DNA of 27,706 nt from Campylobacterales bacterium. Lineage in GTDB: Bacteria > Campylobacterota_A > Desulfurellia > JAADFJ01. The position numbers and the translations under genes are program-made. The notes beneath the pieces are model-generated. The model ran no database searches and was not told the origin of the DNA. It worked only from the letters and a program-made list of their open reading frames with translations. Below, in pieces: positions 7,201 through 15,649 of the stretch (positions are counted from its first letter, which is position 1; every line of letters begins with the position of its first letter). The DNA lies in assembly GCA_027080125.1 (NCBI GenBank), contig JALWSW010000054.1, positions 1 through 27,706 of the forward strand. The letters run 5' to 3'.

Positions 7201-8124
7201 ATGCTACCAGAATATGTAAAGAGAATTGATCTTCCGACTCCTTATCCGGTCGGAGCCGTTTCCGTTTACTATTTTGCCGATGCTGACACGGTTATTGATA
7301 TCGGCTATTATCAAAGGGATTCGATAAAACTGTTGAATGATCTTGGGATAAAACCTGAGAAAACAAGAGTGTTAGCCACTCACGGACATGATGATCATAT
7401 AGGAATTGCAAAGCAGATTCGATTTTCACAGCTTCTTCTAAGCAAAGTCGATGCCCGGTGGCTTGGCTATAGTTATCCTGGCAGACGCATTGTTGAAAAA
7501 AATCTATTGATGCTCGGTGTGCCGAATTTTTACATGCAGCAGCTGATTGATATGTTGGAAAGAATTTTTAGCCATCTGAGACTGCCTGAGTATAAACCGG
7601 TTTCCGAAGGATCGGTTTTTGAACTTAACGGAAAAACGCTTATTACAATCGGCTCAGCCGGTCATACTCCCGGTTCGATCTCATATTTTCTTAAAAGTGA
7701 GGGTATATTGTTTGCCGGAGATGCCGTTCTGGCTGATATAACAAGCAATCCCGGGACAATTTTTGTGGTAAGTTCTCCGTTGGGAATATATGATTTTAAT
7801 CCGATAAAAAACTATCTGGGGACATTGGATAAAATCGAATCGATCAATCCGACAATGATAGCCGGTTCTCACGGAAGATTTGTAAGAAATCCAAAAGAGA
7901 GGATACGGGAATTAAGATCAAGCTATATAGAACGTATCGATAAAACATATCGTATGCTTAAAGCTGGCCCGCTGAGTGTATATGAGGTAGCAAGAAAGAT
8001 ATTTTCCAATCATAAACCAAGCGATGATCTTCTGCTTCAGCTATGCGAGGCTATGTCATATCTGTATTATCTCAAAAATATCCGTTTAATTGTACAAGAC
8101 GGCTTGAAATGGTGTGCTTTATAA
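7201..8124 (+). CDS. metallo-beta-lactamase-fold hydrolase with C-terminal winged-helix domain
   Basis: A 307-residue cytoplasmic metallohydrolase. The zinc site is complete: the HGHDDH motif (61-66), His155 in AGHTPGS, Asp174 in FAGDAV, and His224 in GSHGR. The last about 80 residues (from RIRELRSSYIERIDKTYRML) look like the small winged-helix domain that often follows this fold (BLACT_WH type). The exact substrate is unknown; thioester or glutathione-thioester hydrolysis is possible. I chose the ATG at 7201 because the family motif EYVKRIDLP follows directly; a TTG at 7183 would add six residues but overlaps the likely promoter. Neither start has a Shine-Dalgarno. It is a single-gene unit divergent from the glycosyltransferase operon. 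Confidence 0.88.
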   Translation: MLPEYVKRIDLPTPYPVGAVSVYYFADADTVIDIGYYQRDSIKLLNDLGIKPEKTRVLATHGHDDHIGIAKQIRFSQLLLSKVDARWLGYSYPGRRIVEKNLLMLGVPNFYMQQLIDMLERIFSHLRLPEYKPVSEGSVFELNGKTLITIGSAGHTPGSISYFLKSEGILFAGDAVLADITSNPGTIFVVSSPLGIYDFNPIKNYLGTLDKIESINPTMIAGSHGRFVRNPKERIRELRSSYIERIDKTYRMLKAGPLSVYEVARKIFSNHKPSDDLLLQLCEAMSYLYYLKNIRLIVQDGLKWCAL

Positions 8125-8131
8125 TTTTAGG

Positions 8132-8160
8132 TTGTCAATGCCGCAGAATATAATTATAAT
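8132..8160 (+). promoter_or_regulatory. sigma-70-type promoter for the leuC-nadBAC-lnt operon
   Basis: TTGTCA (8132-8137), a 17-base spacer and a perfect TATAAT (8155-8160). A second TATAAT lies at 8149-8154, making a tandem -10. Transcription would begin near 8167, about 22 bases before the leuC start. I see no obvious operator or riboswitch in this short leader, although an NrtR or NiaR type site cannot be excluded by eye. Confidence 0.7.
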
Positions 8161-8188
8161 AAAGCAAAATTATAGTAAGGGGTGAAAA

Positions 8189-9442
8189 ATGGGGATGAGT
8201 ATTACTCAAAAGATAATAAGCGAGCATATCGGAGATGAGGTAAAAGCAGGCGATCTTGTGATGGCACCTATAGATCTGGCGTTTGGAAACGACGTAACCG
8301 CACCGATAGCAATTCATAAATTGGCGGAATTCGGAATAAGCCCAAAGGATACTTCTAAAATAGCGCTTATACCGGATCATTTTGCACCTAATAAAGATAT
8401 AGCTTCGGCTGTGCAATGCCAGACGGTTAGAATGTTTGCAAATAAATATAATATAGAAAAATATTGGGATGTCGGTGAAACAGGCATCGAACATGCACTT
8501 TTGCCTGAGCAGGGGATTATAACACCGGGACAAATAATTATCGGGGCTGATTCGCATACCTGTACACACGGAGCCCTCGGGGCTTTTGCCTCAGGAGTTG
8601 GAAGCACAGATTTAGCATTTGCTATTGCAACCGGAAAGGCATGGTTTAAGGTTCCTGAAACAATCCGATTTATTTATACCGGAAAGCTCCCGAAATACTC
8701 TGGCGGAAAGGATATTATACTTTATACCATAGGGAAAATTGGTGTCAGCGGTGCGCTTTATAAAACCATGGAGTTTACAGGAGATACAATTAGAGCACTC
8801 GGAATGGATGACCGGCTGACGATATGTAATATGGCTGTGGAAGCGGGAGCAAAAAACGGTATAATCGAGCCGGATGAGGTTACTGAAAATTATCTGAAAG
8901 GAAGAACGGATAAAAAATATAAGATTTATAAAAGCGATGACGATTCAGCCTCAGAAACAATCAGGATAGATGCAACCAGGATTGAACCGCAGGTTGCATT
9001 TCCTCATCTGCCTGAGAATAGCAGAGCGGTTTCCCAAATCCATAAAACTATAAAAATCGATCAGGCGTTTATTGGTTCCTGCACAAACGGAAGAATGTCT
9101 GATTTGAGAATTGCCGCTGACATATTAAAAGGAAGACATATTGCCAAAGGTGTTCGTCTTATTATTATTCCGGCAACAAAACAGATTTACAGAGAGGCGT
9201 TAAAAGAGGGGCTTTTTGATATCTTTCTTGATGCGGGAGCAGTAGTTTCCACTCCAACCTGCGGTCCGTGTCTTGGCGGATACATGGGAATTCTCGCTCC
9301 GGGTGAGACAGCTATCTCAACAAGCAACAGAAATTTTGTAGGCAGGATGGGTTCTCCGAAATCGTTTGTATATCTGGCAAATCCTGCGGTTACAGCAGCC
9401 TCGGCGGTAGCTGGTTTTATCATAGATCCTAAGAAATTGTAA
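8189..9442 (+). CDS. leuC: 3-isopropylmalate/homoaconitate dehydratase large subunit (LeuC-type)
   Basis: A 417-residue large subunit of an aconitase-superfamily dehydratase, matching the short (about 418-residue) archaeal/bacterial LeuC-HacA branch. It holds the [4Fe-4S] cluster: Cys298 in GSCTNGR and Cys358/Cys361 in TCGPCLGG. The motifs GADSHTCTHGALGAFASGVGSTD and RNFVGRMGS are intact. Such a subunit is active only with a small swivel subunit (LeuD), which is not in this window; the next gene is nadB. Substrate (isopropylmalate, homocitrate-type or dimethylmalate) is therefore undecided. The ATG has AAGGGGTG upstream. The stop overlaps the nadB ATG (TAATG), indicating coupled translation with the NAD genes. 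Confidence 0.9.
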   Translation: MGMSITQKIISEHIGDEVKAGDLVMAPIDLAFGNDVTAPIAIHKLAEFGISPKDTSKIALIPDHFAPNKDIASAVQCQTVRMFANKYNIEKYWDVGETGIEHALLPEQGIITPGQIIIGADSHTCTHGALGAFASGVGSTDLAFAIATGKAWFKVPETIRFIYTGKLPKYSGGKDIILYTIGKIGVSGALYKTMEFTGDTIRALGMDDRLTICNMAVEAGAKNGIIEPDEVTENYLKGRTDKKYKIYKSDDDSASETIRIDATRIEPQVAFPHLPENSRAVSQIHKTIKIDQAFIGSCTNGRMSDLRIAADILKGRHIAKGVRLIIIPATKQIYREALKEGLFDIFLDAGAVVSTPTCGPCLGGYMGILAPGETAISTSNRNFVGRMGSPKSFVYLANPAVTAASAVAGFIIDPKKL

Positions 9443-11010
9443 TGGCAAAAGCAGATTTTGATCTTCTTGTTATCGGAGGCGGAATAGCAGGAACCAGTGC
9501 CGCGATAAGAGCTGCCGATAGCGGCTTGTCGGTTGCGATAGTGACAAAAACCGATAAATTGGACGATTCTGCCACCTCTCACGCTCAAGGCGGAATTGTC
9601 TACAGGGCAATTGATGATAGTCCGGAACTTTTGATTAACGATATACTTTCAGCAGGCGCAGGAGCCTCTCTTCGCGCAGCAGCGGAGGTCGTAGCAACCG
9701 AAGGTCCTGAGATTATCGAAAAGATGTTGCTCGAGGAGGCTCCGGTAGATTTTGACAGGGATGATTCCGGGCAGCTTGACAGAACCGAGGAGGCTGCGCA
9801 TTCAAAACGAAGAATTCTGCACAAAACCGATATTACCGGAAGATATATTGAGCAGGCACTTATAAAAAGAATAAGAGAACTTCCCAATATTACGTCCTTT
9901 ACAGGTCATACGTTGGTGGATTTGCTCACAAATCATCATCATGTCGATGACCCGCTTGCCTGCTATGAGGATAACCGGTGTCTTGGTGCCTATGTTCTTG
10001 ATAATGCCAATTCCACGGTAAAAACCATAACAGCAAAAAACACTCTGCTTGCAACAGGCGGTCTTGGTCAGATCTATTTGCATACGACCAATCCTGATGT
10101 GGCAACAGGAGAAGGACTTGCAGCGGCATACAGAGCGGGCGCAGAAATTATAAATATGGAGTATATTCAGTTTCACCCTACAACTCTTGCTGTAAGTGGC
10201 GCGGATAGTTTTCTTATTTCCGAATCTGTCAGGGGTGAAGGTGCAATTTTGATAGGTTTTGATAAAAAACCGTTCATGAAACGCTACCATCCTCTTGGAT
10301 CGCTTGCCCCAAGGGATATTGTTGCCAGGGCGATTCATAGCGAGATGATTGAGCATCATTGGCCCTATGTTTATCTTGATATTGCATCGTATATGAAACC
10401 TGAGGCGGTAAAGAAGCGTTTTCCGACAATCTGGAAAGAGTGCAAAAAATATGGCATAGATTGTGCCTATGAGCCGATTCCGGTGGTACCTGCGGCGCAT
10501 TTTTCTTGCGGAGGAGTCAGATGCGATTTGAATGGCAGAACTACTGTGGACGGGCTTTATACGGTAGGAGAGGTTGCATGCACCGGTTTGCACGGAGCAA
10601 ATCGTCTTGCCAGCACATCGATGCTTGAGGGCTTGGTGTTTGGATACAGGGCAGCTAACGATATTGTCAAAAAAATAAAAAGAGAAGCCTATTCTATCCC
10701 AAATGTAAGGCAGTGGAGCTACACAGGTTCAAGCAGCATCGATAATGCATTGATATTTCAGGATTTTATAACACTGAAATATATTATGTGGAATTATGTG
10801 GGATTGATAAGAAATAGTCATAGACTTGGCAGAGCAATTAACGATTTGAGACATCTATGGCAGGAGACTGAGGAGTTTTACAGAAACACTCGTTTAACAA
10901 GAGAGATTGTTGAACTAAGAGGAGCCATTCAGACCGGTTTAATCATTGCAAGGGCAGCCTGGCAGAACAGAACAAGCAGAGGCTGTCATTTCAGAAAAGA
11001 AGAGGAATGA
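9442..11010 (+). CDS. nadB: L-aspartate oxidase
   Basis: The first enzyme of de novo NAD synthesis. This FAD flavoprotein oxidises L-aspartate to iminoaspartate and can use fumarate as electron acceptor without oxygen. At 522 residues it is normal in length. The Rossmann FAD motif GGGIAG is at 12-17, SHAQGGIVY near 46-54, the LATGGLGQIY region at 203-212, IQFHPTTL at 242-249, RGEG at 264-267, HPLGSLAPRD (283-292) with the catalytic-type Arg291, and the C-side FAD contact GLHGANRLASTSMLEGL at 382-398. The C-terminal helical domain is present. It begins inside the leuC stop codon and is followed by nadA and nadC. Confidence 0.97.
   Translation: MAKADFDLLVIGGGIAGTSAAIRAADSGLSVAIVTKTDKLDDSATSHAQGGIVYRAIDDSPELLINDILSAGAGASLRAAAEVVATEGPEIIEKMLLEEAPVDFDRDDSGQLDRTEEAAHSKRRILHKTDITGRYIEQALIKRIRELPNITSFTGHTLVDLLTNHHHVDDPLACYEDNRCLGAYVLDNANSTVKTITAKNTLLATGGLGQIYLHTTNPDVATGEGLAAAYRAGAEIINMEYIQFHPTTLAVSGADSFLISESVRGEGAILIGFDKKPFMKRYHPLGSLAPRDIVARAIHSEMIEHHWPYVYLDIASYMKPEAVKKRFPTIWKECKKYGIDCAYEPIPVVPAAHFSCGGVRCDLNGRTTVDGLYTVGEVACTGLHGANRLASTSMLEGLVFGYRAANDIVKKIKREAYSIPNVRQWSYTGSSSIDNALIFQDFITLKYIMWNYVGLIRNSHRLGRAINDLRHLWQETEEFYRNTRLTREIVELRGAIQTGLIIARAAWQNRTSRGCHFRKEEE
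11002..11006 (+). promoter_or_regulatory. Shine-Dalgarno site that fixes the nadA start
   Basis: GAGGA ends five bases before the ATG at 11012. A longer reading frame from 10946 would add 22 residues inside nadB with no ribosome binding site and no family similarity, so the 11012 start is preferred. Confidence 0.65.
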
Positions 11011-11011
11011 G

Positions 11012-11926
11012 ATGAATTATACTGAGATGACAAAAGAAATAGAAAAATTGAAAAAGGAAAAAGACGCAATCATCCTTGCCCATTATTATATGAAACCTGA
11101 GGTTCAGGATGTTGCCGATTATATAGGAGATTCGTTGGGACTGGCAAGAACCGCGGCAAAAACCGACAAGCAGACGATTGTTTTTTGTGGAGTGGACTTT
11201 ATGGCTGAAACCGCAAAGATTCTTATGCCTGATAGGAATGTCCTGATTCCATACAGCAGGGCGGGCTGCTTTCTTGCCGATATGATAATTCCTGAGGAGT
11301 TGATTGAATATAAACAGGAGCATCCCGGAGTGCCGGTTGTTTCATATATAAATACAACCGCTCAGATTAAGGCGCTTTCGGATATAATCTGTACATCTTC
11401 AAATGCGGTTGATGTTGTGAAATCTCTTCATGCAAAAGAGGTTATTTTTGGTCCCGATAAAAATCTTGCCCAGTATGTAGCTGACCGGTTGCCTGAGGTA
11501 ACATTTCATATTTGGGAAGGCTATTGCCAGGTGCATGAGCGCATTACGACTCAATCGATACTTGAATTGAAAAAAAAGTATCCGACCGCAGCGATAGCTG
11601 TTCATCCCGAATGCACTCCGCAGGTTACAAGAATTGCGGATTTTGTCGGAAGCACAACTAAAATTGTTGATTTTGTCAAAAACAGCGACAAAAAGATTTT
11701 TGTCATAGGTACTGAAATCGGAATTGCTCATCAGATAAGAAAAAAGGCTCCGGGAAAACGGATTGTCTTTCCCAAGGCTACGCCTTTGTGCTATAATATG
11801 AAAACTATTACCTTACCGAGGGTGCTTGCAGCGCTCAAAAAGAATCAGTTTGAGGTTAGTGTTGATAAAAATGTGGCTGCCAAGGCAAAGGTTGTTATAG
11901 AAAGGATGCTTGCTGCAAGTCGATGA
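11012..11926 (+). CDS. nadA: quinolinate synthase A
   Basis: Condenses iminoaspartate from NadB with dihydroxyacetone phosphate to quinolinate, using an oxygen-sensitive [4Fe-4S] cluster. The protein has 304 residues, the compact form seen in Thermotoga-type enzymes. Three cysteines fit the cluster ligands: Cys86 (RAGCFLADM), Cys172 (EGYCQVH) and Cys260 (TPLCYNMK). Other family motifs are ILAHYYMKPEVQDVAD, IGDSLGLA, FCGVDFMAETAKIL, CTSSNAV, HPEC and GTEIGIAHQI. The third iron-sulfur position matches the three-domain fold. The end overlaps the nadC start by four bases (ATGA), so synthesis of the two is coupled. Confidence 0.97.
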   Translation: MNYTEMTKEIEKLKKEKDAIILAHYYMKPEVQDVADYIGDSLGLARTAAKTDKQTIVFCGVDFMAETAKILMPDRNVLIPYSRAGCFLADMIIPEELIEYKQEHPGVPVVSYINTTAQIKALSDIICTSSNAVDVVKSLHAKEVIFGPDKNLAQYVADRLPEVTFHIWEGYCQVHERITTQSILELKKKYPTAAIAVHPECTPQVTRIADFVGSTTKIVDFVKNSDKKIFVIGTEIGIAHQIRKKAPGKRIVFPKATPLCYNMKTITLPRVLAALKKNQFEVSVDKNVAAKAKVVIERMLAASR

Positions 11927-12735
11927 TAGAAGAGTCATTAAAAGCTTTTCTGAAAGAGGATATCCAATCAGGCGATCTTACGGCTCCGATTGCAAAAGGC
12001 AAACAGGCAAGCGCAAGACTTATCTGCCGGTCAGGAGCTTTGCTTGCAGGAATCGATTTTTTTGAGAAAATTTTCAAAATTCTTGATAAGAATACACGCT
12101 TTGAGCGGTTTTTCCCCGATGGTACATACATTGAGGAATCTTCTGTTGTAGCGGTTTTAAATGCGGATGCGGCGGCAATCTTGGCTGGAGAGAGAACAGC
12201 GCTTAATCTTCTTTCACGTATGTCAGGAATTGCAACTCTTACACGTGAATTTGTTAGTCAACTTGACGGATTTGATACAATGCTTCTTGATACAAGAAAA
12301 ACAACCCCCGGATTGAGATTTTTCGAAAAGTATGCCACGAGGGTCGGCGGAGCTCTGAACCACAGACTTGGACTTTATGATTGTGCCATGATAAAGGATA
12401 ATCATATTAAAGTGGCAGGAAGTATATCAGCGGCAATCAAGGCGATAAGGTCTGAGATTCCGTTTACCTCAAAGATTGAGGTTGAGGTAAAAACTGTTGA
12501 CCAGATGAAAGAGGCGATGGATAATCGCGCCGATATAATTTTGCTTGATCATTTTGATATTGATCAGATAAGACAGGCGGTAAAAATCAAAAATGACTAT
12601 GTCAGACTTGAGGCATCAGGCAATATTGACAAAGATTCACTCAAAGCAGTTGCCGCTACCGGCGTTGATTATATTTCTACCGGATACATTACCCATCATG
12701 CGGTTTCCTCTGATTTTGCGCTGAAAATCTTCTGA
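11923..12735 (+). CDS. nadC: nicotinate-nucleotide pyrophosphorylase (quinolinate phosphoribosyltransferase)
   Basis: Converts quinolinate and PRPP to nicotinate mononucleotide, completing the pathway begun by NadB and NadA. The 270-residue length is typical. The N-terminal domain has EDIQSGDLT (12-20), and the active-site barrel has GERTALNLL (89-97), DTRKTTPGLR (123-132), HR at 147-148 within the GGALNHRLGLYD stretch, KDNH (158-161), and the phosphate-site elements LDHFD and EASGNI. The usual GGG before the HR motif is GGA here, a mild change. The ATG overlaps the nadA stop. The gene is followed two bases later by lnt. Confidence 0.97.
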   Translation: MIEESLKAFLKEDIQSGDLTAPIAKGKQASARLICRSGALLAGIDFFEKIFKILDKNTRFERFFPDGTYIEESSVVAVLNADAAAILAGERTALNLLSRMSGIATLTREFVSQLDGFDTMLLDTRKTTPGLRFFEKYATRVGGALNHRLGLYDCAMIKDNHIKVAGSISAAIKAIRSEIPFTSKIEVEVKTVDQMKEAMDNRADIILLDHFDIDQIRQAVKIKNDYVRLEASGNIDKDSLKAVAATGVDYISTGYITHHAVSSDFALKIF

Positions 12736-12737
12736 AC

Positions 12738-14054
12738 GTGCTTGCTGTCTTATCGTTCATTTTTCTTCTGGTTCCCTATTTTATTCCTTCGCTTTTTTTT
12801 CTTGAGTTTATCGGCTTTGTTCCGCTCTTTTTTATAAACAGAAAATTTGCGTCGCAGGCTTTGATCGGGTTTGCATTCGGCTTTTTCTACCAGCTTGTTC
12901 TGGTGAGCTTTTTATACGAACCGATTCATATTCATGCAGGTATTTCCTATATCTATACATTTGCCCTAATCGGTCTTCTTGCGCTGTATCTGGCTATCTG
13001 GTGGCTGTTCTTTTTCGTTTGCATAAAACTTTTTTACAACAGGCTTTATATTATTCCGGCTGTTGCGGTAATTTTGGAAATAGCGCGTGACCATCTTCTT
13101 ACAGGTGTTCCGCTCTTTGATCTCTATCTTACTCAGTTTCAGAATCATTTTCTCTTGAAATATGCCCAGATTTCTTCATATCTGATTACATTTCTTCTGC
13201 TGCTGATTAATCTTTTTGTCTATTTTGCCATCTCAAGAAAAAAACCTCTGTTTTTAGTGCCGGTAATTGCAATCTTGGCGATAGGATATTTTTTGCCTGC
13301 AAACCGGACAAAAATCTTTCCGGTTAAAATGTTAGTTGTAACCGAGGATATTGCCCAGGAGAAACGATGGGATAATGCTTTTTATTATAAGATTATAAAC
13401 AGATATATAAATCAAACCGAGATTCTTGCAAAACGTTTTCATCCGGATTTGATAGTTTGGCCGGAAGCTGCGATTCCGATAGTTTGGAATGAGTATGAAA
13501 AGGATGATAATCTGCTTATTAATTTTGAAAAGAAGCTCAAGATTCCTCTTTTGACCGGTTTGCTTTCTTACAGTCCTTATGGCTATACAAACTCGGCTTT
13601 TCTTTTTAAAAAAAATGCCCTGTTTCGTTATGACAAGATGCATCTTGTTCCTTTTGGTGAATATCTGCCGGTGAGGTCTCTTTTTGATAAGATAGTAAAT
13701 GTGACTCAGGGTGGCGAAGACCTGAAAGCCGGAGAGAAGATAACGGTTTTTGATGTGGGAAAAAACAGAATAGCGGCTCCGATTTGCTATGAAACGATGT
13801 TTCCGTTTTTGATAAGACGGTTTAAGAAAGAAGGAGCCGATATTGCCATAAATATAACAAACGACGGATGGTTCAGCGGAACTTTTGCGCCAAAATTCCT
13901 TATGCGTTTGCTTCGATTCAGAGCAATTGAGAATGCAATCTATTTTTTGAGGGTCTCAAATGACGGACCTACGATTTTGTTTGACCCGAACGGAGCAACT
14001 GTAAAACCTAAGGCTTCCGGGCTACACTATTTTGTTTTTGATTTAGCCTCTTGA
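12738..14054 (+). CDS. lnt: apolipoprotein N-acyltransferase
   Basis: An inner-membrane enzyme that adds the third acyl chain to the N-terminal cysteine of lipoproteins, needed for sorting to the outer membrane (for example BamD in this window). It has 438 residues, shorter than the E. coli protein (512). About six N-terminal helices (to about residue 187) are followed by a nitrilase-like domain. The catalytic triad is intact: Glu243 in WPEAAIP, Lys300 in DKMHLVPFGEYLP and Cys350 in PICYET, plus NITNDGWFSGT near 372-382. The start is a GTG two bases after nadC with no clear Shine-Dalgarno, so translation is probably coupled. Its last 47 bases overlap the convergent mltB gene. Confidence 0.93.
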   Translation: MLAVLSFIFLLVPYFIPSLFFLEFIGFVPLFFINRKFASQALIGFAFGFFYQLVLVSFLYEPIHIHAGISYIYTFALIGLLALYLAIWWLFFFVCIKLFYNRLYIIPAVAVILEIARDHLLTGVPLFDLYLTQFQNHFLLKYAQISSYLITFLLLLINLFVYFAISRKKPLFLVPVIAILAIGYFLPANRTKIFPVKMLVVTEDIAQEKRWDNAFYYKIINRYINQTEILAKRFHPDLIVWPEAAIPIVWNEYEKDDNLLINFEKKLKIPLLTGLLSYSPYGYTNSAFLFKKNALFRYDKMHLVPFGEYLPVRSLFDKIVNVTQGGEDLKAGEKITVFDVGKNRIAAPICYETMFPFLIRRFKKEGADIAINITNDGWFSGTFAPKFLMRLLRFRAIENAIYFLRVSNDGPTILFDPNGATVKPKASGLHYFVFDLAS

Positions 14055-14793
14055 GAATATCACTTAGCTTTAAAATGGTTTTTGCATACGGGATACTGCC
14101 GTTGTAATGAAGGATGGTTTTTAGTCTGTTTTTGCCGCTCCACCCTTCTTTGATAAGAAAATTTGATGTGCTTGCAGCCGCATCTTCTATATTGTATAAA
14201 TCGGCTTTCCTGTCCCCATTGCCATCGATTGCATAGGAAAGATAACTTGTCGGAATAAACTGAGGGATTCCGAATGCCCCTGCCCATGATCCGGTTAATC
14301 GAAATACGTCTATTTTGCCTTTTTTCCATATTTTCTGCAGTGCCCTCATCTGTTTGATTGCCCAGTCAAACCTTCTTTTTTGTGAGGGGTCTTTGAGATT
14401 CGAAGACGCTATGATATTTGCATACACATTTGCGACATTATATCCGCCTATCTGTCTGCCGAAATCGGTTTCGACAAACAGAATTGCCGCTATCACAGTT
14501 CCGTCTATGCCTTTGTTGTCAAAAACGGTTTTATGAGAACGATAGAATGTTGTGATTCGGTTGATTGATTGTTTGTTAAAATAGTGTCTGTATTGAGATT
14601 CGGTTTCTTTGTGATGAAAATTTTTTTTTGCAATAACCGGTTTCAGAATAAAATGCTGATTGATTTTTTCTATAAAATCCGGCAAAAAGGCGTTTGATTC
14701 CATTCGCTCAACAAGGATTGAATTGTGCGTTGAGCCAGCGTATAGATTGCCGCTAAGAGCTATTATTACGAACAAAATCTTCACTATTTTCAT
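14008..14793 (-). CDS. mltB: lytic murein transglycosylase, MltB-like
   Basis: A 261-residue periplasmic enzyme that cleaves the MurNAc-GlcNAc bond of peptidoglycan non-hydrolytically. It has a signal peptide (hydrophobic residues about 4-17, with a likely cut after YAG or YA near residue 19). It has a single transglycosylase domain of the SLT_2/MltB family: the catalytic Glu108 in ILFVETDFG, the GSWAGAFGIPQFIPTSYL motif, a DGNGDRKADLYN calcium-like loop and HYNGSIPYA. No C-terminal peptidoglycan-binding domain is present. The ATG has AGGAAG four bases upstream and a strong promoter. The last 15 codons overlap lnt on the other strand. Confidence 0.92.
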   Translation of the reverse strand: MKIVKILFVIIALSGNLYAGSTHNSILVERMESNAFLPDFIEKINQHFILKPVIAKKNFHHKETESQYRHYFNKQSINRITTFYRSHKTVFDNKGIDGTVIAAILFVETDFGRQIGGYNVANVYANIIASSNLKDPSQKRRFDWAIKQMRALQKIWKKGKIDVFRLTGSWAGAFGIPQFIPTSYLSYAIDGNGDRKADLYNIEDAAASTSNFLIKEGWSGKNRLKTILHYNGSIPYAKTILKLSDILKRLNQKQNSVARKP

Positions 14794-14825
14794 AATACTT
14801 CCTGCTTATAGTTTATTTAACCTTA

Positions 14826-14854
14826 ATTATATAGAGAAGGCAAAAATTTATCAA
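14826..14854 (-). promoter_or_regulatory. sigma-70-type promoter for mltB
   Basis: On the minus strand, TTGATA (14849-14854), a 17-base spacer and a perfect TATAAT (14826-14831). The start point would be near 14819, leaving a leader of about 26 bases that contains the mltB ribosome binding site. Confidence 0.65.
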
Positions 14855-14863
14855 ATCAAACCA

Positions 14864-14892
14864 TTGAAGCGTAGCCGGTTTTAGCTTATTAT
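14864..14892 (+). promoter_or_regulatory. possible sigma-70-type promoter for the phospholipase-C-like gene
   Basis: TTGAAG (14864-14869), a 17-base spacer and TATTAT (14887-14892). Only ten bases separate the -10 box from the GTG at 14903, so the leader would be three or four bases. The -35 is weak (four of six), so this is tentative. Confidence 0.35.
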
Positions 14893-14902
14893 AGGATACG
14901 TT

Positions 14903-15649
14903 GTGATAGTTGGAATAATATTGGCGACTTTGATAATTTTTAATGCAGCAGATGCAGCGGCTTGGGGAAGTGCTGCGCATCTGTTTGTCGCAAGCAATCT
15001 GTTAAGTGATTATCTTGACCAGTTGGGCAAGATCTCGGCGCTGCTTTACTCAAATGCCGATGCGTTTTTCTATGGCAATATTGCTCCTGATATAACGGTT
15101 GGAAAGAAATTTTGTAATCCGTTAAACCATTGTCATAACTGGAGCATCCCGTTTCTGCTTTTGAAAAAATCAATCGGATCCAGAGAAAAGGCGTTTGCCT
15201 ACGGTTATTTTTCCCATATCGCCGCTGATGTTGCGGCTCACCAATATTTTATAAAATCAAAACTCAAAAAAAGCCGGTTTGCTTCCGAAATTCTTCACAG
15301 TATTATTGAATCGGAAGCCGAACTTATGCTTCCTTCAAAATATACAAGTTTATCAAAGTTTGTGATAAACGGGAAATATCCTGATCTTGACAAATTGCTT
15401 AAAAGTAGTTTGCAAAATACGCTGTTTTCCTTTTCCACCTCAAAATTTATATTTAAGCGAACCGTAAATCTGTTTCCTGCACGAGAATATAGTATGGGGA
15501 GATTATTCAGTAAAGGTGAGCTATACGACTATCTCGATCTTTCGATCGATTTTGTAAAGGATGTTCTTGTAAATGGTTATAGATCCGAGGTTTTGTCCAA
15601 AACTGCTATAATCGACAAACCGATGCGGATGTTTGTTAAGGTGAGATAA
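14903..15649 (+). CDS. secreted zinc-dependent phospholipase C-like protein
   Basis: A 248-residue exported protein of the zinc-dependent phospholipase C/S1-P1 nuclease fold. A signal peptide (residues 1-20, ending ADAAA) leaves Trp21 as the first mature residue; in Bacillus cereus PLC the N-terminal Trp itself binds zinc. The other eight ligands can be placed: His26, Asp63 (IAPDI), His76, His105 and Asp109 (SHIAAD), His113, His132 and Glu136 (HSIIE). All nine positions and the spacings HxxxD and HxxxE agree with the family. The substrate may be phospholipids but is not proven. The start is a GTG with AGGAT upstream. The stop overlaps the glcD ATG (TAATG), so it is the first gene of a PLC-glcD-glcF unit. 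Confidence 0.82.
   Translation: MIVGIILATLIIFNAADAAAWGSAAHLFVASNLLSDYLDQLGKISALLYSNADAFFYGNIAPDITVGKKFCNPLNHCHNWSIPFLLLKKSIGSREKAFAYGYFSHIAADVAAHQYFIKSKLKKSRFASEILHSIIESEAELMLPSKYTSLSKFVINGKYPDLDKLLKSSLQNTLFSFSTSKFIFKRTVNLFPAREYSMGRLFSKGELYDYLDLSIDFVKDVLVNGYRSEVLSKTAIIDKPMRMFVKVR

Noticed and set aside
8135..8569. A 144-codon minus-strand frame over the leuC start and promoter.
   Set aside because: It covers a strong plus-strand promoter and conserved LeuC sequence; the protein is Cys/Tyr-rich with no recognisable motif.
9802..10593. A 263-codon minus-strand open frame inside nadB.
   Set aside because: It lies fully antisense to a well-conserved gene and its composition (rich in Cys, His and Arg) is typical of a shadow frame.
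10946..11011. An upstream extension of nadA by 22 residues.
   Set aside because: The extension has no similarity to NadA and overlaps nadB; the ATG at 11012 has a good Shine-Dalgarno and matches the usual family start.
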